DNA of 64,000 nucleotides from Calothrix sp. 336/3 (GTDB taxonomy: Bacteria > Cyanobacteriota > Cyanobacteriia > Cyanobacteriales > Nostocaceae). The notes beneath the pieces were generated by a model that was given only the letters and a program-made list of their open reading frames with translations, had not been told where the DNA came from and did no database searches. Position numbers and translations under genes: made by a program. This document shows, in pieces, positions 27,953 to 37,316 of the stretch; the stretch's first letter is position 1; each line of letters starts with the position of its first letter. Location: positions 372,001 through 436,000 of the forward strand of contig NZ_CP011382.1 in the NCBI RefSeq assembly GCF_000734895.2. The letters run 5' to 3'.

Positions 27953-28840
27953 GTGAGTAAAGCAATTTTTGAAATGGTAGATGAACTACCAACTAGTGGC
28001 TTAACAATTTCCATGTTAAACGCCCTCGATTTTGCCGCTCCTGGAGAATGGCAAAATACTGTGGGTTTTGTCAATACCATTAAAACAGTTACTGGTGAAG
28101 AGGATGAAAGCTTAATTCAAGCCATTGGTGAACGGGCTATTTACCTGTATAATGACCGTTCCCAGGGATACCAACGAGCAATGTGGTTATATCAAACCGT
28201 TGATGGTACAGATAAACTCCTAGGTGCGGCAGCTTTAGCAAACAAAGTCGGTGAAACAATTCCCCTCCTGGGTTTTTTAAACTCAGTCACCCCCAAACCT
28301 GACAAAGCTCAAACTATTGATTTATGTCTGAAATTAGTAGTTGAGTTAGTTGCTTTCTGTCAAATTAATGGTATTCCCGGTGACAGTATTGGTGATTTTG
28401 TTGCTTCCTTGGGAGAGTATAGCGGTGAATCACTAATTCGGATGGTGGCATTAGTTTGTGTTGATGGTTTAATACCTTTAGGTCCAGATTTCATCACTAA
28501 AGCTCTTTCTAGTATTAATAGTATGAGTCCCCAAGACTTAGAGCACAATTCCACTTTCCAAAATATCAAAAATGATATTCCTGGAGATAATTCTGGTAGT
28601 AAACTCAACTTTATCGGTCAAAGTTTTGATTCCGTCAAAGGTTGGATGAGCAATTTAGTTGCAGATCGTAATTTGACACCTAGCAAAGTTTTACATAACT
28701 TCCAAGGTTTTGTGGAAATTGCTGACGATAAACTCGATTATGTTGCGGCATTTTTAGATGTTTCTACCAACTACTATGAACATACGGGGACACAAACCCT
28801 AGCACGACGTTTAATTGAACGTGCGGTTGCAGAAATTTAA
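27953..28840 (+). CDS. Conserved hypothetical protein, GTG start
   Basis: A 295-residue protein that I cannot assign. It is largely alpha-helical, with a hydrophobic-amphipathic stretch at about 60-150 (DKLLGAAALANKVGETIPLLG; LCLKLVVELVAFCQ) and no signal peptide. The GTG start at 27953 is supported by AGGAG at 27940-27944 with the proper spacing. It follows the lipoprotein gene and ends in a clear terminator at 28928. A soluble or peripheral membrane protein is likely. Confidence 0.8.
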   Translation: MSKAIFEMVDELPTSGLTISMLNALDFAAPGEWQNTVGFVNTIKTVTGEEDESLIQAIGERAIYLYNDRSQGYQRAMWLYQTVDGTDKLLGAAALANKVGETIPLLGFLNSVTPKPDKAQTIDLCLKLVVELVAFCQINGIPGDSIGDFVASLGEYSGESLIRMVALVCVDGLIPLGPDFITKALSSINSMSPQDLEHNSTFQNIKNDIPGDNSGSKLNFIGQSFDSVKGWMSNLVADRNLTPSKVLHNFQGFVEIADDKLDYVAAFLDVSTNYYEHTGTQTLARRLIERAVAEI

Positions 28841-28927
28841 ACCTCCAAATATTCCATATTTTGAAGTAGTTAAGAATCATCTTATCACCTCAAAATTTCG
28901 GCATATATAAGTGAATAAAGTATAATT

Positions 28928-28952
28928 AGGGCAAACTATTTGCCCTTTTTTT
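28928..28952 (+). terminator. Rho-independent terminator
   Basis: GGGCAAA and TTTGCCC (28929-28935 and 28939-28945) form a perfect seven-base stem, extended to eight by the flanking A and T, around loop CTA, followed by seven T. It ends the lipoprotein/unknown-gene unit. Confidence 0.9.
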
Positions 28953-28993
28953 ATTCATACCATCGGCTGATTTTTTGCCAGACGAGATTAATA

Positions 28994-30919
28994 TCACTTT
29001 TTCAGAAAAATTGCTATTTGCTCACCAACCCAACTACGAGTAAATTTATTACCCTGAAAAGATACTTCTTCTACCTGTGCTTGCTTACTCCTTTTCGTCT
29101 CCATATAAAATACTGCACAAGGATTAAATGTATTGTTTTGAGCAATATGAGTCTTCAATCCCGAATTATTATTGACATTAATGTGTTGCAGTTGTAAATC
29201 TTTCATCCCAGCTTCAGACAAAAGCATCCATAGTGGATATTCCCAAGCATCATTACCCATCATTAAGCCAATTTTAGAGCAATTTTTTTCCTGAAGGAAT
29301 TTTACGCTTTCCTGGTAAGTTTTTTGCATATTTGGTCGATTACTAAAATATTGCTCTATCCGGGCAGTCTGCCAAACATTTTGATGACCAATTAGAGGTT
29401 TATAACGATTGAATGCTAGCCAGGGAAGTGAGGAAATCAACAAAAAAATTACAATCAAATTAACAATTCTTTTTTGAGTTATTCTGGATAGGATAATTCC
29501 CAGAAATGGTGCAACTAAAATAAAGAAAGGCAAATGTAAGCGACTATGCCAAGGTTGCCATTTTACTAAGAAACAAAATATTAAGAATGTACTAGCAGAT
29601 GTTATCAGATAGGCTGTTAAATATCTTTCATGATATTTCTTTCTTCCCCAAATATATAGGGAAAATAATGCCACAAATAACAAAAAATGCCAGAGATTAC
29701 CTGCACTATTTTCATTTCCTGGAAATCCGAGAGTAGACCAACCACCGGGTACGAAAAAAGTCTTAGTAAAAGTAGTTCTGGGGTCACTAACATCAATACC
29801 AATAAAACTATGTAATATCTGGATAATTTTATTAGTTGCTCCACTCAGAAAACCAATTGGTGTGCCTAAATGTAATCCAGAATTTCGTAAAATATTTGAT
29901 AATAGAACCTGAATCCCTAAAATTTCATTTTTATAGCTACTCGGTTCCCCTAAAGGTGAGGCAAATACTTGATAATTCCGCAGATAATGATTGATATTTA
30001 ATGATAAGCCTAGAAATGCCACAATAGCAGCAGGTTTCCAAACAGACCAACGTAATCGTAAAATCTGAGAAATACTCAGCCAAACTAAGAAAGGTAAAAC
30101 GTATACATAGGCAGTACCTTTAGTGAGAATTGCTAAACCCAAACTACTTCCGAGGAGAAAATACTCACTCAATTTGGCATTTTTCCCTGCTTGTATCACA
30201 CTAATTGTGTAATATGCCAAGGAAATTAACCAAAATCCTAAAGCATAATCATTCTGAGTACTGGAAGCTTGTAAGATTCCCATGGGTATAGTTGCTGTGA
30301 CAACTGCGGTAAAAATTTGTCCGCGCAAATCTGCACCTAATTTTTCAGCAATTAAAGAACTACCCAGAACACAACCAATCAAACTCCACCACTGCATACA
30401 ATTAGCAAAGTAATCACCACCACTCAGAAATTGGAAATGTAAAATTACATATTCAGACCAAGGATTTTGATAGATTTGGGGAGTGTAGCTAGTGGGGTAG
30501 TGAGCTACCGTTTGATGCTGTATCCAATACATGATACGACTCATGTGATAATCCATGGAATCCCAGTTATTGGGTGGTGATGCAATACAAGTTATGCCAA
30601 TAGTGAAAATAATTAAACTGACACCACTTACTAATATTTTAGCGAATGGAGGTATGGTAGATAACTGATACCATAATTTAGTCAGATTAGTACTAAAAAC
30701 GGTGCGAGAATATTTAACTAGGAGCAGGATAATAAAAATCAGCCAACTAGAGGAGATGGCTGTGAAATTAAGAATATGGAAATAACTTAGAACTTCTGTT
30801 ATCAGAGTCAGAATAACCCCCCAAATCACAGATGTTTTTAAGAAGCAATATCGAATTTCGGGTTCACTACTGTAGCAAATAGCGAAAATAATTGCTAGGA
30901 CAATAATAGTTATTAGCAT
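28994..30919 (-). CDS. Multi-spanning membrane protein, GT-C-like glycosyltransferase
   Basis: A 641-residue protein with about eleven hydrophobic segments and a C-terminal soluble part (about 530-641). In the loop after the third helix the sequence WDSMDYHMSRIMYWIQHQ (near residue 117) has the acidic/aromatic layout seen in large GT-C-type transferases and O-antigen-related membrane proteins. The assignment is by architecture; specific catalytic residues are less clear than in the two other GT-C genes here. It lies in the same glycosylation-rich stretch. Confidence 0.65.
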   Translation of the reverse strand: MLITIIVLAIIFAICYSSEPEIRYCFLKTSVIWGVILTLITEVLSYFHILNFTAISSSWLIFIILLLVKYSRTVFSTNLTKLWYQLSTIPPFAKILVSGVSLIIFTIGITCIASPPNNWDSMDYHMSRIMYWIQHQTVAHYPTSYTPQIYQNPWSEYVILHFQFLSGGDYFANCMQWWSLIGCVLGSSLIAEKLGADLRGQIFTAVVTATIPMGILQASSTQNDYALGFWLISLAYYTISVIQAGKNAKLSEYFLLGSSLGLAILTKGTAYVYVLPFLVWLSISQILRLRWSVWKPAAIVAFLGLSLNINHYLRNYQVFASPLGEPSSYKNEILGIQVLLSNILRNSGLHLGTPIGFLSGATNKIIQILHSFIGIDVSDPRTTFTKTFFVPGGWSTLGFPGNENSAGNLWHFLLFVALFSLYIWGRKKYHERYLTAYLITSASTFLIFCFLVKWQPWHSRLHLPFFILVAPFLGIILSRITQKRIVNLIVIFLLISSLPWLAFNRYKPLIGHQNVWQTARIEQYFSNRPNMQKTYQESVKFLQEKNCSKIGLMMGNDAWEYPLWMLLSEAGMKDLQLQHINVNNNSGLKTHIAQNNTFNPCAVFYMETKRSKQAQVEEVSFQGNKFTRSWVGEQIAIFLKK

Positions 30920-31458
30920 TTACAATAATGATTAATTAATATGGTTATCATCAGTTTTTCGACTGAATAACTTATGCAATAGACGGGATATAATATAGTA
31001 GTTACATTTGATTTTTATGAGCATAAGTTGTACTTTTTGATGACAGAATATCTTATTTAGTTTTTATGCCCCAATGTTTGTAACTATGGCGTTAGTCTAT
31101 TGTTTACACACCCTAGATATATATTAAAAATCAATTCATATCCCTAGACTTTTATCGCAATGCAAGTATTTGTTTGGCAATGGCATAAATGCCTAGCTTC
31201 GCAGTTAATACTGTTTTATTTCAGTGGTTATACTGGTGATGATGACGAAATAAAGTTACAGTATTGTATTATGTAAACACAAAAAACAGTTATTATACAA
31301 AATTGTGTCATCTCGATGTTTTTTTAATCTTGAGTCAATCTCTTCGTGCCCCATCTGAACATCGGTTTCAGCTTGGGGATTCTTTTTTTTCGAGATGGCA
31401 AGATAAAATTTCCTGAAAAACTTCCATTTATCCTGTTTTCGCTTTAAACTCTATTTTT
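30920..31458. other. Spacer with promoter-like AT-rich DNA and a probable small transcript
   Basis: A 539-base spacer between divergent genes. It is AT-rich, with a promoter-like GTTATTATAC stretch near 31290 and a strong terminator at 31349-31390 (listed separately). No protein gene is supported. Confidence 0.5.
31349..31390 (+). terminator. Strong intergenic terminator: end of a candidate small RNA or leader attenuator
   Basis: CCCCA-T-CTGAA pairs with TTCAG-CT-TGGGG: two five-base helices separated by a small asymmetric internal loop, with a seven-base apical loop, followed by ATTC and nine T. It reads in the plus direction although no plus-strand gene precedes it for 2 kb. The transcript it ends must start within the spacer, probably near 31305 downstream of TATTATAC, giving an RNA of roughly 85 bases. 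It lies 69 bases before the DPM1-GtrA ATG, so it could also be an attenuator for that gene. Confidence 0.65.
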
Positions 31459-32703
31459 ATGAATATCAATTACCCTCATCCCTTGCTATTAGTACCTTCT
31501 GGAGCTTTACAAATCCCTGACTCACCTGCAACCTTGCCAGGTGCGACTACCCCAAACCCTTTATTCTCTTTAGTAATTCCTACCTATAACGAAGCAGCAA
31601 ATATTCATAAAATCGTGCGAATACTCTGCCAAATCCTGGATGAATCGATTCCTGGGGAGTATGAGCTAATAGTTGTGGATGATAACAGCCCGGATGGTAC
31701 CTGGGAAATTGCTCAGAAATTGACTGTAGAATACCCGCAATTGCAAGTGATGCGACGGGAAAAGGAGCGTGGTTTATCTTCGGCAGTGATTCGAGGTTGG
31801 CAAGCAGCAAGGGGGCAAATTCTAGGGGTAATTGATGGGGATTTACAGCATCCACCCCATGTCCTGTTGCAATTGTTGGAAAATATTCAAAATGGGGCAG
31901 ATTTGGGGGTTGCGAGTCGTCACGTTGAAGGTGGTGGGGTAAGTAGTTGGAGTTTCATCAGGCGTTTTTTATCTCGTGGTGCCCAATTATTAGGATTAGT
32001 TATTTTACCAGGGGTTTTGGGTCGAGTTTCTGACCCGATGAGTGGTTATTTTATGTTTAGACGGGAATGTGTCGTCGGGCAAATTCTCAACCCAGTAGGG
32101 TATAAGATTCTCTTGGAGGTGATTGGGCGAGGTAGGGTGAAGAGAATTGCGGAGGTTGGCTATGTTTTTTGTGAGCGCAAAGAGGGTGAGAGTAAAGTTA
32201 GTTGGAAGCAGTATATTGAGTATATTCATCATCTGCTGCGTTTAAGATTCTCTACGGGACATTTAGGTAAATTGACAGAGAAATTTAATTTCCCCTTAGA
32301 TCGGTTTGTGCGGTTTGGTTTGGTGGGTTTAACTGGGGTATTTGTGGATATGGTAATGCTTTATTTGTTAAGCGATCCTAGTACCTTGGGTTTACCTTTG
32401 ACACGAAGTAAAATTATCGCTGGTGAAATTGCTGTATTTAATAACTTTTTATGGAATGATGCTTGGACATTTGCGGATGTGTCGATGAAACAAAATGAGT
32501 TGCGTCAGCGTCTCAAGAGATTTCTCAAGTTTAATATTATTTGTTTGGCGGGTTTAGTGATTAATGTGATGGTATTGAATTTGGTATTTAATTTCATCGT
32601 TCCCAACCGTTATATTGCCAATTTGGTAGCGATCGCCGTGGCAACAGTCTGGAATTTCTGGGTAAATCTCAAATTAAGCTGGCGTGTGACTGAGGTAAAA
32701 TAG
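31459..32703 (+). CDS. Dolichol-phosphate-mannose synthase-like GT2 fused to GtrA-like membrane domain
   Basis: A 414-residue fusion. Residues about 35-265 form a family 2 glycosyltransferase of the DPM1/polyprenyl-phosphate sugar synthase type, with FSLVIPTYNEAANI, the metal-binding VVDDNSPDGTW and GVIDGDLQHPP. Residues about 285-414 form a four-helix GtrA-like domain (RFGLVGLTGVFVDMVM; NNFLWNDAWTF). The N-terminal part should load a sugar on a polyprenyl phosphate at the inner membrane face, and the GtrA part may assist flipping. The product would feed GT-C enzymes such as those at 24763 and 32850. The fusion is known in prokaryotes. Confidence 0.9.
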   Translation: MNINYPHPLLLVPSGALQIPDSPATLPGATTPNPLFSLVIPTYNEAANIHKIVRILCQILDESIPGEYELIVVDDNSPDGTWEIAQKLTVEYPQLQVMRREKERGLSSAVIRGWQAARGQILGVIDGDLQHPPHVLLQLLENIQNGADLGVASRHVEGGGVSSWSFIRRFLSRGAQLLGLVILPGVLGRVSDPMSGYFMFRRECVVGQILNPVGYKILLEVIGRGRVKRIAEVGYVFCERKEGESKVSWKQYIEYIHHLLRLRFSTGHLGKLTEKFNFPLDRFVRFGLVGLTGVFVDMVMLYLLSDPSTLGLPLTRSKIIAGEIAVFNNFLWNDAWTFADVSMKQNELRQRLKRFLKFNIICLAGLVINVMVLNLVFNFIVPNRYIANLVAIAVATVWNFWVNLKLSWRVTEVK

Positions 32704-32849
32704 TCGCCTCAGGATGGGTGGGGATTTTCCGGAAAAATACTGTTGTGTGGTATGATGTTGCGGGTACGCTACGCCAACAAAATTTAAAATATGAAGTTTA
32801 AATTTTAAGTTTTGTCTTGTGAATTGTGTACGGGAGCGCAGCGACAGTT

Positions 32850-34547
32850 ATGAATACCTTACGTCAGTTTTTTCCCTTTAAGTCTTCAAATATCCTGCTG
32901 CTGATTTTGTGGTTAGTTGTGGGTACGGGTTTACGTTTTGCCAATTTAACAGCTAAATCACCTTGGACTGATGAATTTTCGACTTTGGTGTTTAGTTTAG
33001 GCAATAGTTTTATACCTGTTCCTCTGGATGAAGCAATATCTATTGATACTTTACTACAACCTCTACAGCCGCACATAGGAGCAAGTATTGCGGATGTTTT
33101 ACATCATTTATTTCAGGAGAGTAATCATCCACCCTTATATTTTATCCTTACCCATCTATGGTTGCGTTTGTTCCCCACTGAGTATGGTTTGGTGTCTTTG
33201 TGGGGTGGGCGATCGCTGGCTGTTATCTTTGGGGGTTTATCGATAATTGCAATTTATGGTTTAAGTTATTTGGCTTTTCGCTCTCCTCGTATCAGCCATT
33301 TATCTGCTGCTTTGATGGCTATATCACCCTATGGAATTTTTCTGGCACAGGAAGCCAGACATTATACTTTAGCTATTTTATGGGTGATTGCTTCCTGCGG
33401 TTGTTTAATGGTGACAATTCGTCATATTTATAACCGTTCTCAACTTTCTTGGTGGTTGGTTTTCACTTGGATTTTGGTGAATGCTTTGGGGATTGCCACC
33501 CATTATTTTTTTGCTTTGACGCTGTTAACTGAGGTAGTTGTTTTAATTATCTTTGCTTGGCAACAAATCTCACCTAATAATATCACCTTACCGTGGTGGA
33601 GAATTTTTGTGGTGGCGATGGGTACTGGGGTTGCGGGTATGGTTTGGATTCCCGTATTTTTACAAAATACCTATGGTGATAAATTAACAGATTGGATTCA
33701 GGGCGATCGCGTGGGTTTAGCTTTACTGAGTCCGATATTTCAAGCTTTAGCTGCTTGGATTACAATGATTATTTTATTACCAGTGGAATCGCCTAACCTG
33801 GTGATAGTTATTATCTCCGGGTTAATCATGGGGATATTCTTAATTTGGGCAATACCCATTTTTTGGCGAGGTATTCAAGAGCAGTTTCGCCAACCAGAAA
33901 ACCGTGTGATGATGGAGATGCTGGTGCAACTGATTGGTAGCGCGATCGCCATATTTTTCATCTTTACCTATTTTCTCGGTATTGACCTGACAAGGGGAGC
34001 TCGTTACAATTTCATTTACTACCCAGCAGTACTGTTAATCCTAGCAGCCAGTTTAGCAGTAGCTTGGCAAAAAAATCAGCCAGTTCAATGGGGAGTTCCT
34101 GGAAAAGTCGCAGTCTGCATAATTTTATTCATGGGTTTCTTGAGTGCAGTGACTGTCACCTCCAATTTAGGCTATCAAAAATACTATCGCCCAGATTTAT
34201 TTGTGCAATTAATTACTGAAAAATCTTCAGTATCCAGAATAATTGCCACAACTCAAATTACCCATGTACAAATTGGGGAAATGATGGGAGTTGCAAGAGA
34301 ATTGAAAATCACCGATGGGGATATTGTTGCGAATACGCAATTTTTTCTCCAGAATCTAGATAAAAACTTGGATACGAACAATAAATTAGATAATGTTATC
34401 CGGCAGATATCTCAACCTCTTGATGTTTGGCTAGTTAACCTCCAGACTTCCGAACCAGAAGCTGTGCAAAAATGTATTCTGGATACTCAAGATTTACCCA
34501 ACATCAATGGTTACGTATATAAACTGTATCATTGTGGTTCTAACTAA
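32850..34547 (+). CDS. GT-C fold membrane glycosyltransferase
   Basis: About 565 residues from the ATG at 32850; a GTG 24 bases upstream is the alternative. About ten membrane helices. In the first extracytoplasmic loop, TDEFSTLVFSLGN carries the Asp-Glu pair expected of GT-39-like enzymes, followed further on by ESNHPPLYFILTHLWLRLF, the second conserved loop. A small soluble tail follows residue 465. It lies 146 bases after the DPM1-GtrA gene on the same strand, which suggests that the two supply and use the same lipid-linked sugar. Its stop overlaps the stop of the convergent PEP-CTERM gene by four bases. Confidence 0.85.
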   Translation: MNTLRQFFPFKSSNILLLILWLVVGTGLRFANLTAKSPWTDEFSTLVFSLGNSFIPVPLDEAISIDTLLQPLQPHIGASIADVLHHLFQESNHPPLYFILTHLWLRLFPTEYGLVSLWGGRSLAVIFGGLSIIAIYGLSYLAFRSPRISHLSAALMAISPYGIFLAQEARHYTLAILWVIASCGCLMVTIRHIYNRSQLSWWLVFTWILVNALGIATHYFFALTLLTEVVVLIIFAWQQISPNNITLPWWRIFVVAMGTGVAGMVWIPVFLQNTYGDKLTDWIQGDRVGLALLSPIFQALAAWITMIILLPVESPNLVIVIISGLIMGIFLIWAIPIFWRGIQEQFRQPENRVMMEMLVQLIGSAIAIFFIFTYFLGIDLTRGARYNFIYYPAVLLILAASLAVAWQKNQPVQWGVPGKVAVCIILFMGFLSAVTVTSNLGYQKYYRPDLFVQLITEKSSVSRIIATTQITHVQIGEMMGVARELKITDGDIVANTQFFLQNLDKNLDTNNKLDNVIRQISQPLDVWLVNLQTSEPEAVQKCILDTQDLPNINGYVYKLYHCGSN

Positions 34548-35305
34548 TTGCCTCGACTGCGGGAAAAATTTTGGCGACGACACAGCAAGTAAATTCCTAA
34601 TACGGATAAACCCGCGATCGCTCCTGGTTCTGGAATCGTTTTTGGTCTAATTACTTGCTTAATTGTGCCATAAATAGAGGCTGTGGTATCTTCTCCTTCC
34701 AACACACTGAAGAAGTTGACAAAACCATTTTTCTCGCTAAAACCTGTGAGTTCTAAGGTATATTCCTTATCTTGGTAGAAAAACGTTTGCTCACTCACCT
34801 GATTCAACACCGTGATGTAATCAGCATTTTCTGTGGGTGTGCCCACATTTGGGGTATTGTGTAGCAGGAAACGGAAATCGAAATTTTTGGTAATGCCAAT
34901 ATCTGCAAAGGATACAGTTAGATTTAATGGTACCGATTCAACACTCGTATCTTCTAAAACTGTACCGTTGAAGTAACTCAAATTACCAATCTTGAATTGG
35001 GAACCAATATTCGTATTGAATGCACTACCATTAAATGTCAGCTTATTGGGAGGAGTACCAAATACTGCATTTTGGGGACAGGGGTTAATATCTCCTGCTA
35101 AACAAGCTCTCCCCCAGGTGAATGTATTTGTTCCCACACCTGTAGTTTGGGGATTTTGATTAATACCTGGGTTCGGATTACCCCAGATACCACTAGAGTT
35201 ACCCGAAAAATTTGCGGCAGTAGCGCTTTCAGAAATAGCAGAGATAGAGATTGCACTTACAACGACAGTGGATAGCGTGGTAAGTAAGACTGAAAGATGT
35301 TTCAT
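34544..35305 (-). CDS. PEP-CTERM sorted extracellular protein
   Basis: About 253 residues from the ATG at 35305; the upstream in-frame start at 35335 would precede the signal peptide with ten extra residues. A signal peptide covers about 1-30. The mature region is beta-rich, begins with GVGTNTFTWG near residue 55, and resembles choice-of-anchor domains of secreted proteins. The C-terminal PEP-CTERM signal is clear: IPEPGAIAGLSVLGIYLLC followed by RRQ. It would be processed by an exosortase, which I do not see here. Such proteins in cyanobacteria are linked to exopolysaccharide, which fits the glycosyltransferase neighbourhood. Confidence 0.88.
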   Translation of the reverse strand: MKHLSVLLTTLSTVVVSAISISAISESATAANFSGNSSGIWGNPNPGINQNPQTTGVGTNTFTWGRACLAGDINPCPQNAVFGTPPNKLTFNGSAFNTNIGSQFKIGNLSYFNGTVLEDTSVESVPLNLTVSFADIGITKNFDFRFLLHNTPNVGTPTENADYITVLNQVSEQTFFYQDKEYTLELTGFSEKNGFVNFFSVLEGEDTTASIYGTIKQVIRPKTIPEPGAIAGLSVLGIYLLCRRQNFSRSRGN

Positions 35306-35596
35306 TGTCAGACCAAAAGCTCCCAAGGCGTTCAAGTAGCTATGCTTTTTAGATTAGTAAATACACTGAATGATTGCCAGCTCTGAGGTGAATCATTCAC
35401 GGAATCTTTATGAAGTGTTTGTGATTTCTTATCACAGAATATTAAACCCAGTCTCAACATATTTTTCACCGCTACTTAGATATTCTTTTGACTGGTAGAT
35501 GCCCTTTAATAATCTGCAAAAAACTCTCAACAAGCTGTCTTGTTTCTTTTTGCCAAAGTTATCCTAGCAAAGATACGGATGTTTTGTCATTTTTTA

Positions 35597-36922
35597 TTAC
35601 AATTGATTCCGAGCTTTCAGCTGCAAGTATCTATCTATTAACTGGTCTGTTATTTGATTTGCTGGTGCATCGAGAACTAATACACCTTTTTGTTGTAGTT
35701 GGGCAAAGGCTACTTGACGTTGTGCGAGTAAGTCTAGGGCAACGGCGCGGGTATAGGCGGTATTGACATCAGTGGTAAAATTTTCGGCGATAGTATCGAC
35801 TTGGCGATCGCGCAGGGTGACGCAAAAGGGTAAATAACGGGGAGCGAGTCGGGTGAGGGCGGCTAGAAGTTCGGAGGAGGCGGTGGTATCAACGATATCA
35901 GTGATGACTACAACTAACGCCCGTCGGGTTTGCTGTTGTACCACATGGGTGACGGCTCCTAGGTAGTCAGATTCTAGGAGTACGGGTTGAATGGGTGTGA
36001 GGCGATCAATCAGGTGATTCAGATGTCCCTGTCCTCTTTCTGGGGGAATCCACGTATGTACTTGGCGGTCAAATACACCAATTCCCACGCGATCGCCTCG
36101 GTGTAAACCAGCTAAAGCTAGGGATAGGGTGGCATTTAAACCCCAGTCAAAACGTTGTAAACCCTGAACTCTGGCGGTCATTAACCGTCCTCTGTCGAGT
36201 AAAATTAATAGGGTTTGTTCCTGTTCTGGTTCTAGAACTCTGACTAGGGGGGAAGCGTTGCCATAGGAACCAATTCTGCGAGCAGTTGCTTTCCAATCGA
36301 TTAAGCGTAAATCGTCACCTGTGCGGTAATTTCTTAATTCTGCGAATTCTGTACCGATACCCATTTGCCGAATTTGCCGCATTGCTCCGGAGGATTGCAG
36401 AGTCAGACGAATGGATAGCGATCGCAATCCTACTAAATCGGGATAAACTTTGACTTTCTCGGTTTGGGAAATCTGCCAATTATGCCAAGCTAAACCTAAA
36501 GCTCCGAGTTGTCGCACCTGAATGTTCCCCCAGGTGTATTCACCCCGTTGGTTGGGGTTGACGGTGTAGGTTAATTCTGAGGTGGTATCTGGTTCTAATT
36601 TAGCTCGCAGCAGTGGGGAGGATACGTTGATTTCGCTGGGGTAAAAATCTCTAATTTGCAGGATTGCTTGGGTTTTCCCTGATTTTACGGATAAGACTAC
36701 GGGGTTATCTCTACCAATGGATAAACGGGGGGAGATATCACGGGAAATTGTGACGCGGTGTTGACGGACGAGGAACCTATCTAGGAAAGTTAATAATAAT
36801 AAGATGGTATCGAAACCGAGGGTGATTAGAATACTAGTGGAAATATTGAGTAAGATTGCACTGATAATGGCGATCGCGATGCCACCAAGGAGTAATAAAT
36901 AAGTACGTTGAGAAGGAAGCAT
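35597..36922 (-). CDS. DUF58 family protein
   Basis: A 441-residue protein with two N-terminal membrane helices (about 8-28 and 30-46), a beta-sandwich region and the DUF58 core, GTEFAELRNYRTGDDLRLID followed by WKATARR near 190-217. A von Willebrand A-like fold follows (TLLILLDRGRLM; RALVVVITDIVDTT). DUF58 proteins are usually coded next to MoxR AAA ATPases, as here (the MoxR gene at 37317 is upstream on the same strand, 394 bases away). The pair is thought to act in metal or cofactor insertion or envelope stress, but its role in cyanobacteria is not established. Confidence 0.9.
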   Translation of the reverse strand: MLPSQRTYLLLLGGIAIAIISAILLNISTSILITLGFDTILLLLTFLDRFLVRQHRVTISRDISPRLSIGRDNPVVLSVKSGKTQAILQIRDFYPSEINVSSPLLRAKLEPDTTSELTYTVNPNQRGEYTWGNIQVRQLGALGLAWHNWQISQTEKVKVYPDLVGLRSLSIRLTLQSSGAMRQIRQMGIGTEFAELRNYRTGDDLRLIDWKATARRIGSYGNASPLVRVLEPEQEQTLLILLDRGRLMTARVQGLQRFDWGLNATLSLALAGLHRGDRVGIGVFDRQVHTWIPPERGQGHLNHLIDRLTPIQPVLLESDYLGAVTHVVQQQTRRALVVVITDIVDTTASSELLAALTRLAPRYLPFCVTLRDRQVDTIAENFTTDVNTAYTRAVALDLLAQRQVAFAQLQQKGVLVLDAPANQITDQLIDRYLQLKARNQL

Positions 36923-37316
36923 GGGAATGAGTAGGGAGTAGGGAGCAATGACAATAGTTTGGATAAGACGATGTAGAGACGTGTTAGCGTTAGCGACTAA
37001 TTTCCTCTGATATGATGTTCGGGTATTAGTTACGATATAAAGTTTGCAGAGTTGTTATATCCCAAAATATCAGCGTCATTTTTATCGTAAGTGTTCAAGT
37101 GAACATCATATGAAAGAGGCTATATCGCGTCTGTAGGGGAGTGGATTATTTTCTTACAGGAAATGATTGTGTATGAATTTTTAACCCCTGAAACACAGTC
37201 TAGGTAATGGATGATGGGGAATAGAGAAAATATCTTTTATATTATTTCTCTAAATTCCAGCTACAGATAATTTCTCCCCTGCTATCTATGTGTAGCTTGA
37301 TGTTGGAGAATTGGTA
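36923..37316. other. Spacer between moxR and the DUF58 gene
   Basis: A 394-base spacer, unusually long for a MoxR-DUF58 pair. It contains a short GAGTAGG repeat near 36930 and, near 36981, GTGTTAGCGTTAGCGACTA, which is the reverse of the GCTAACGCTAACG phrase in the repeat at 48180-48229. No gene was seen. Confidence 0.5.

Noticed and set aside
35488-35766. A 92-codon plus-strand frame at the 3' end of the DUF58 gene
   Set aside because: Most of it is the complement of the DUF58 coding sequence and has no independent support.
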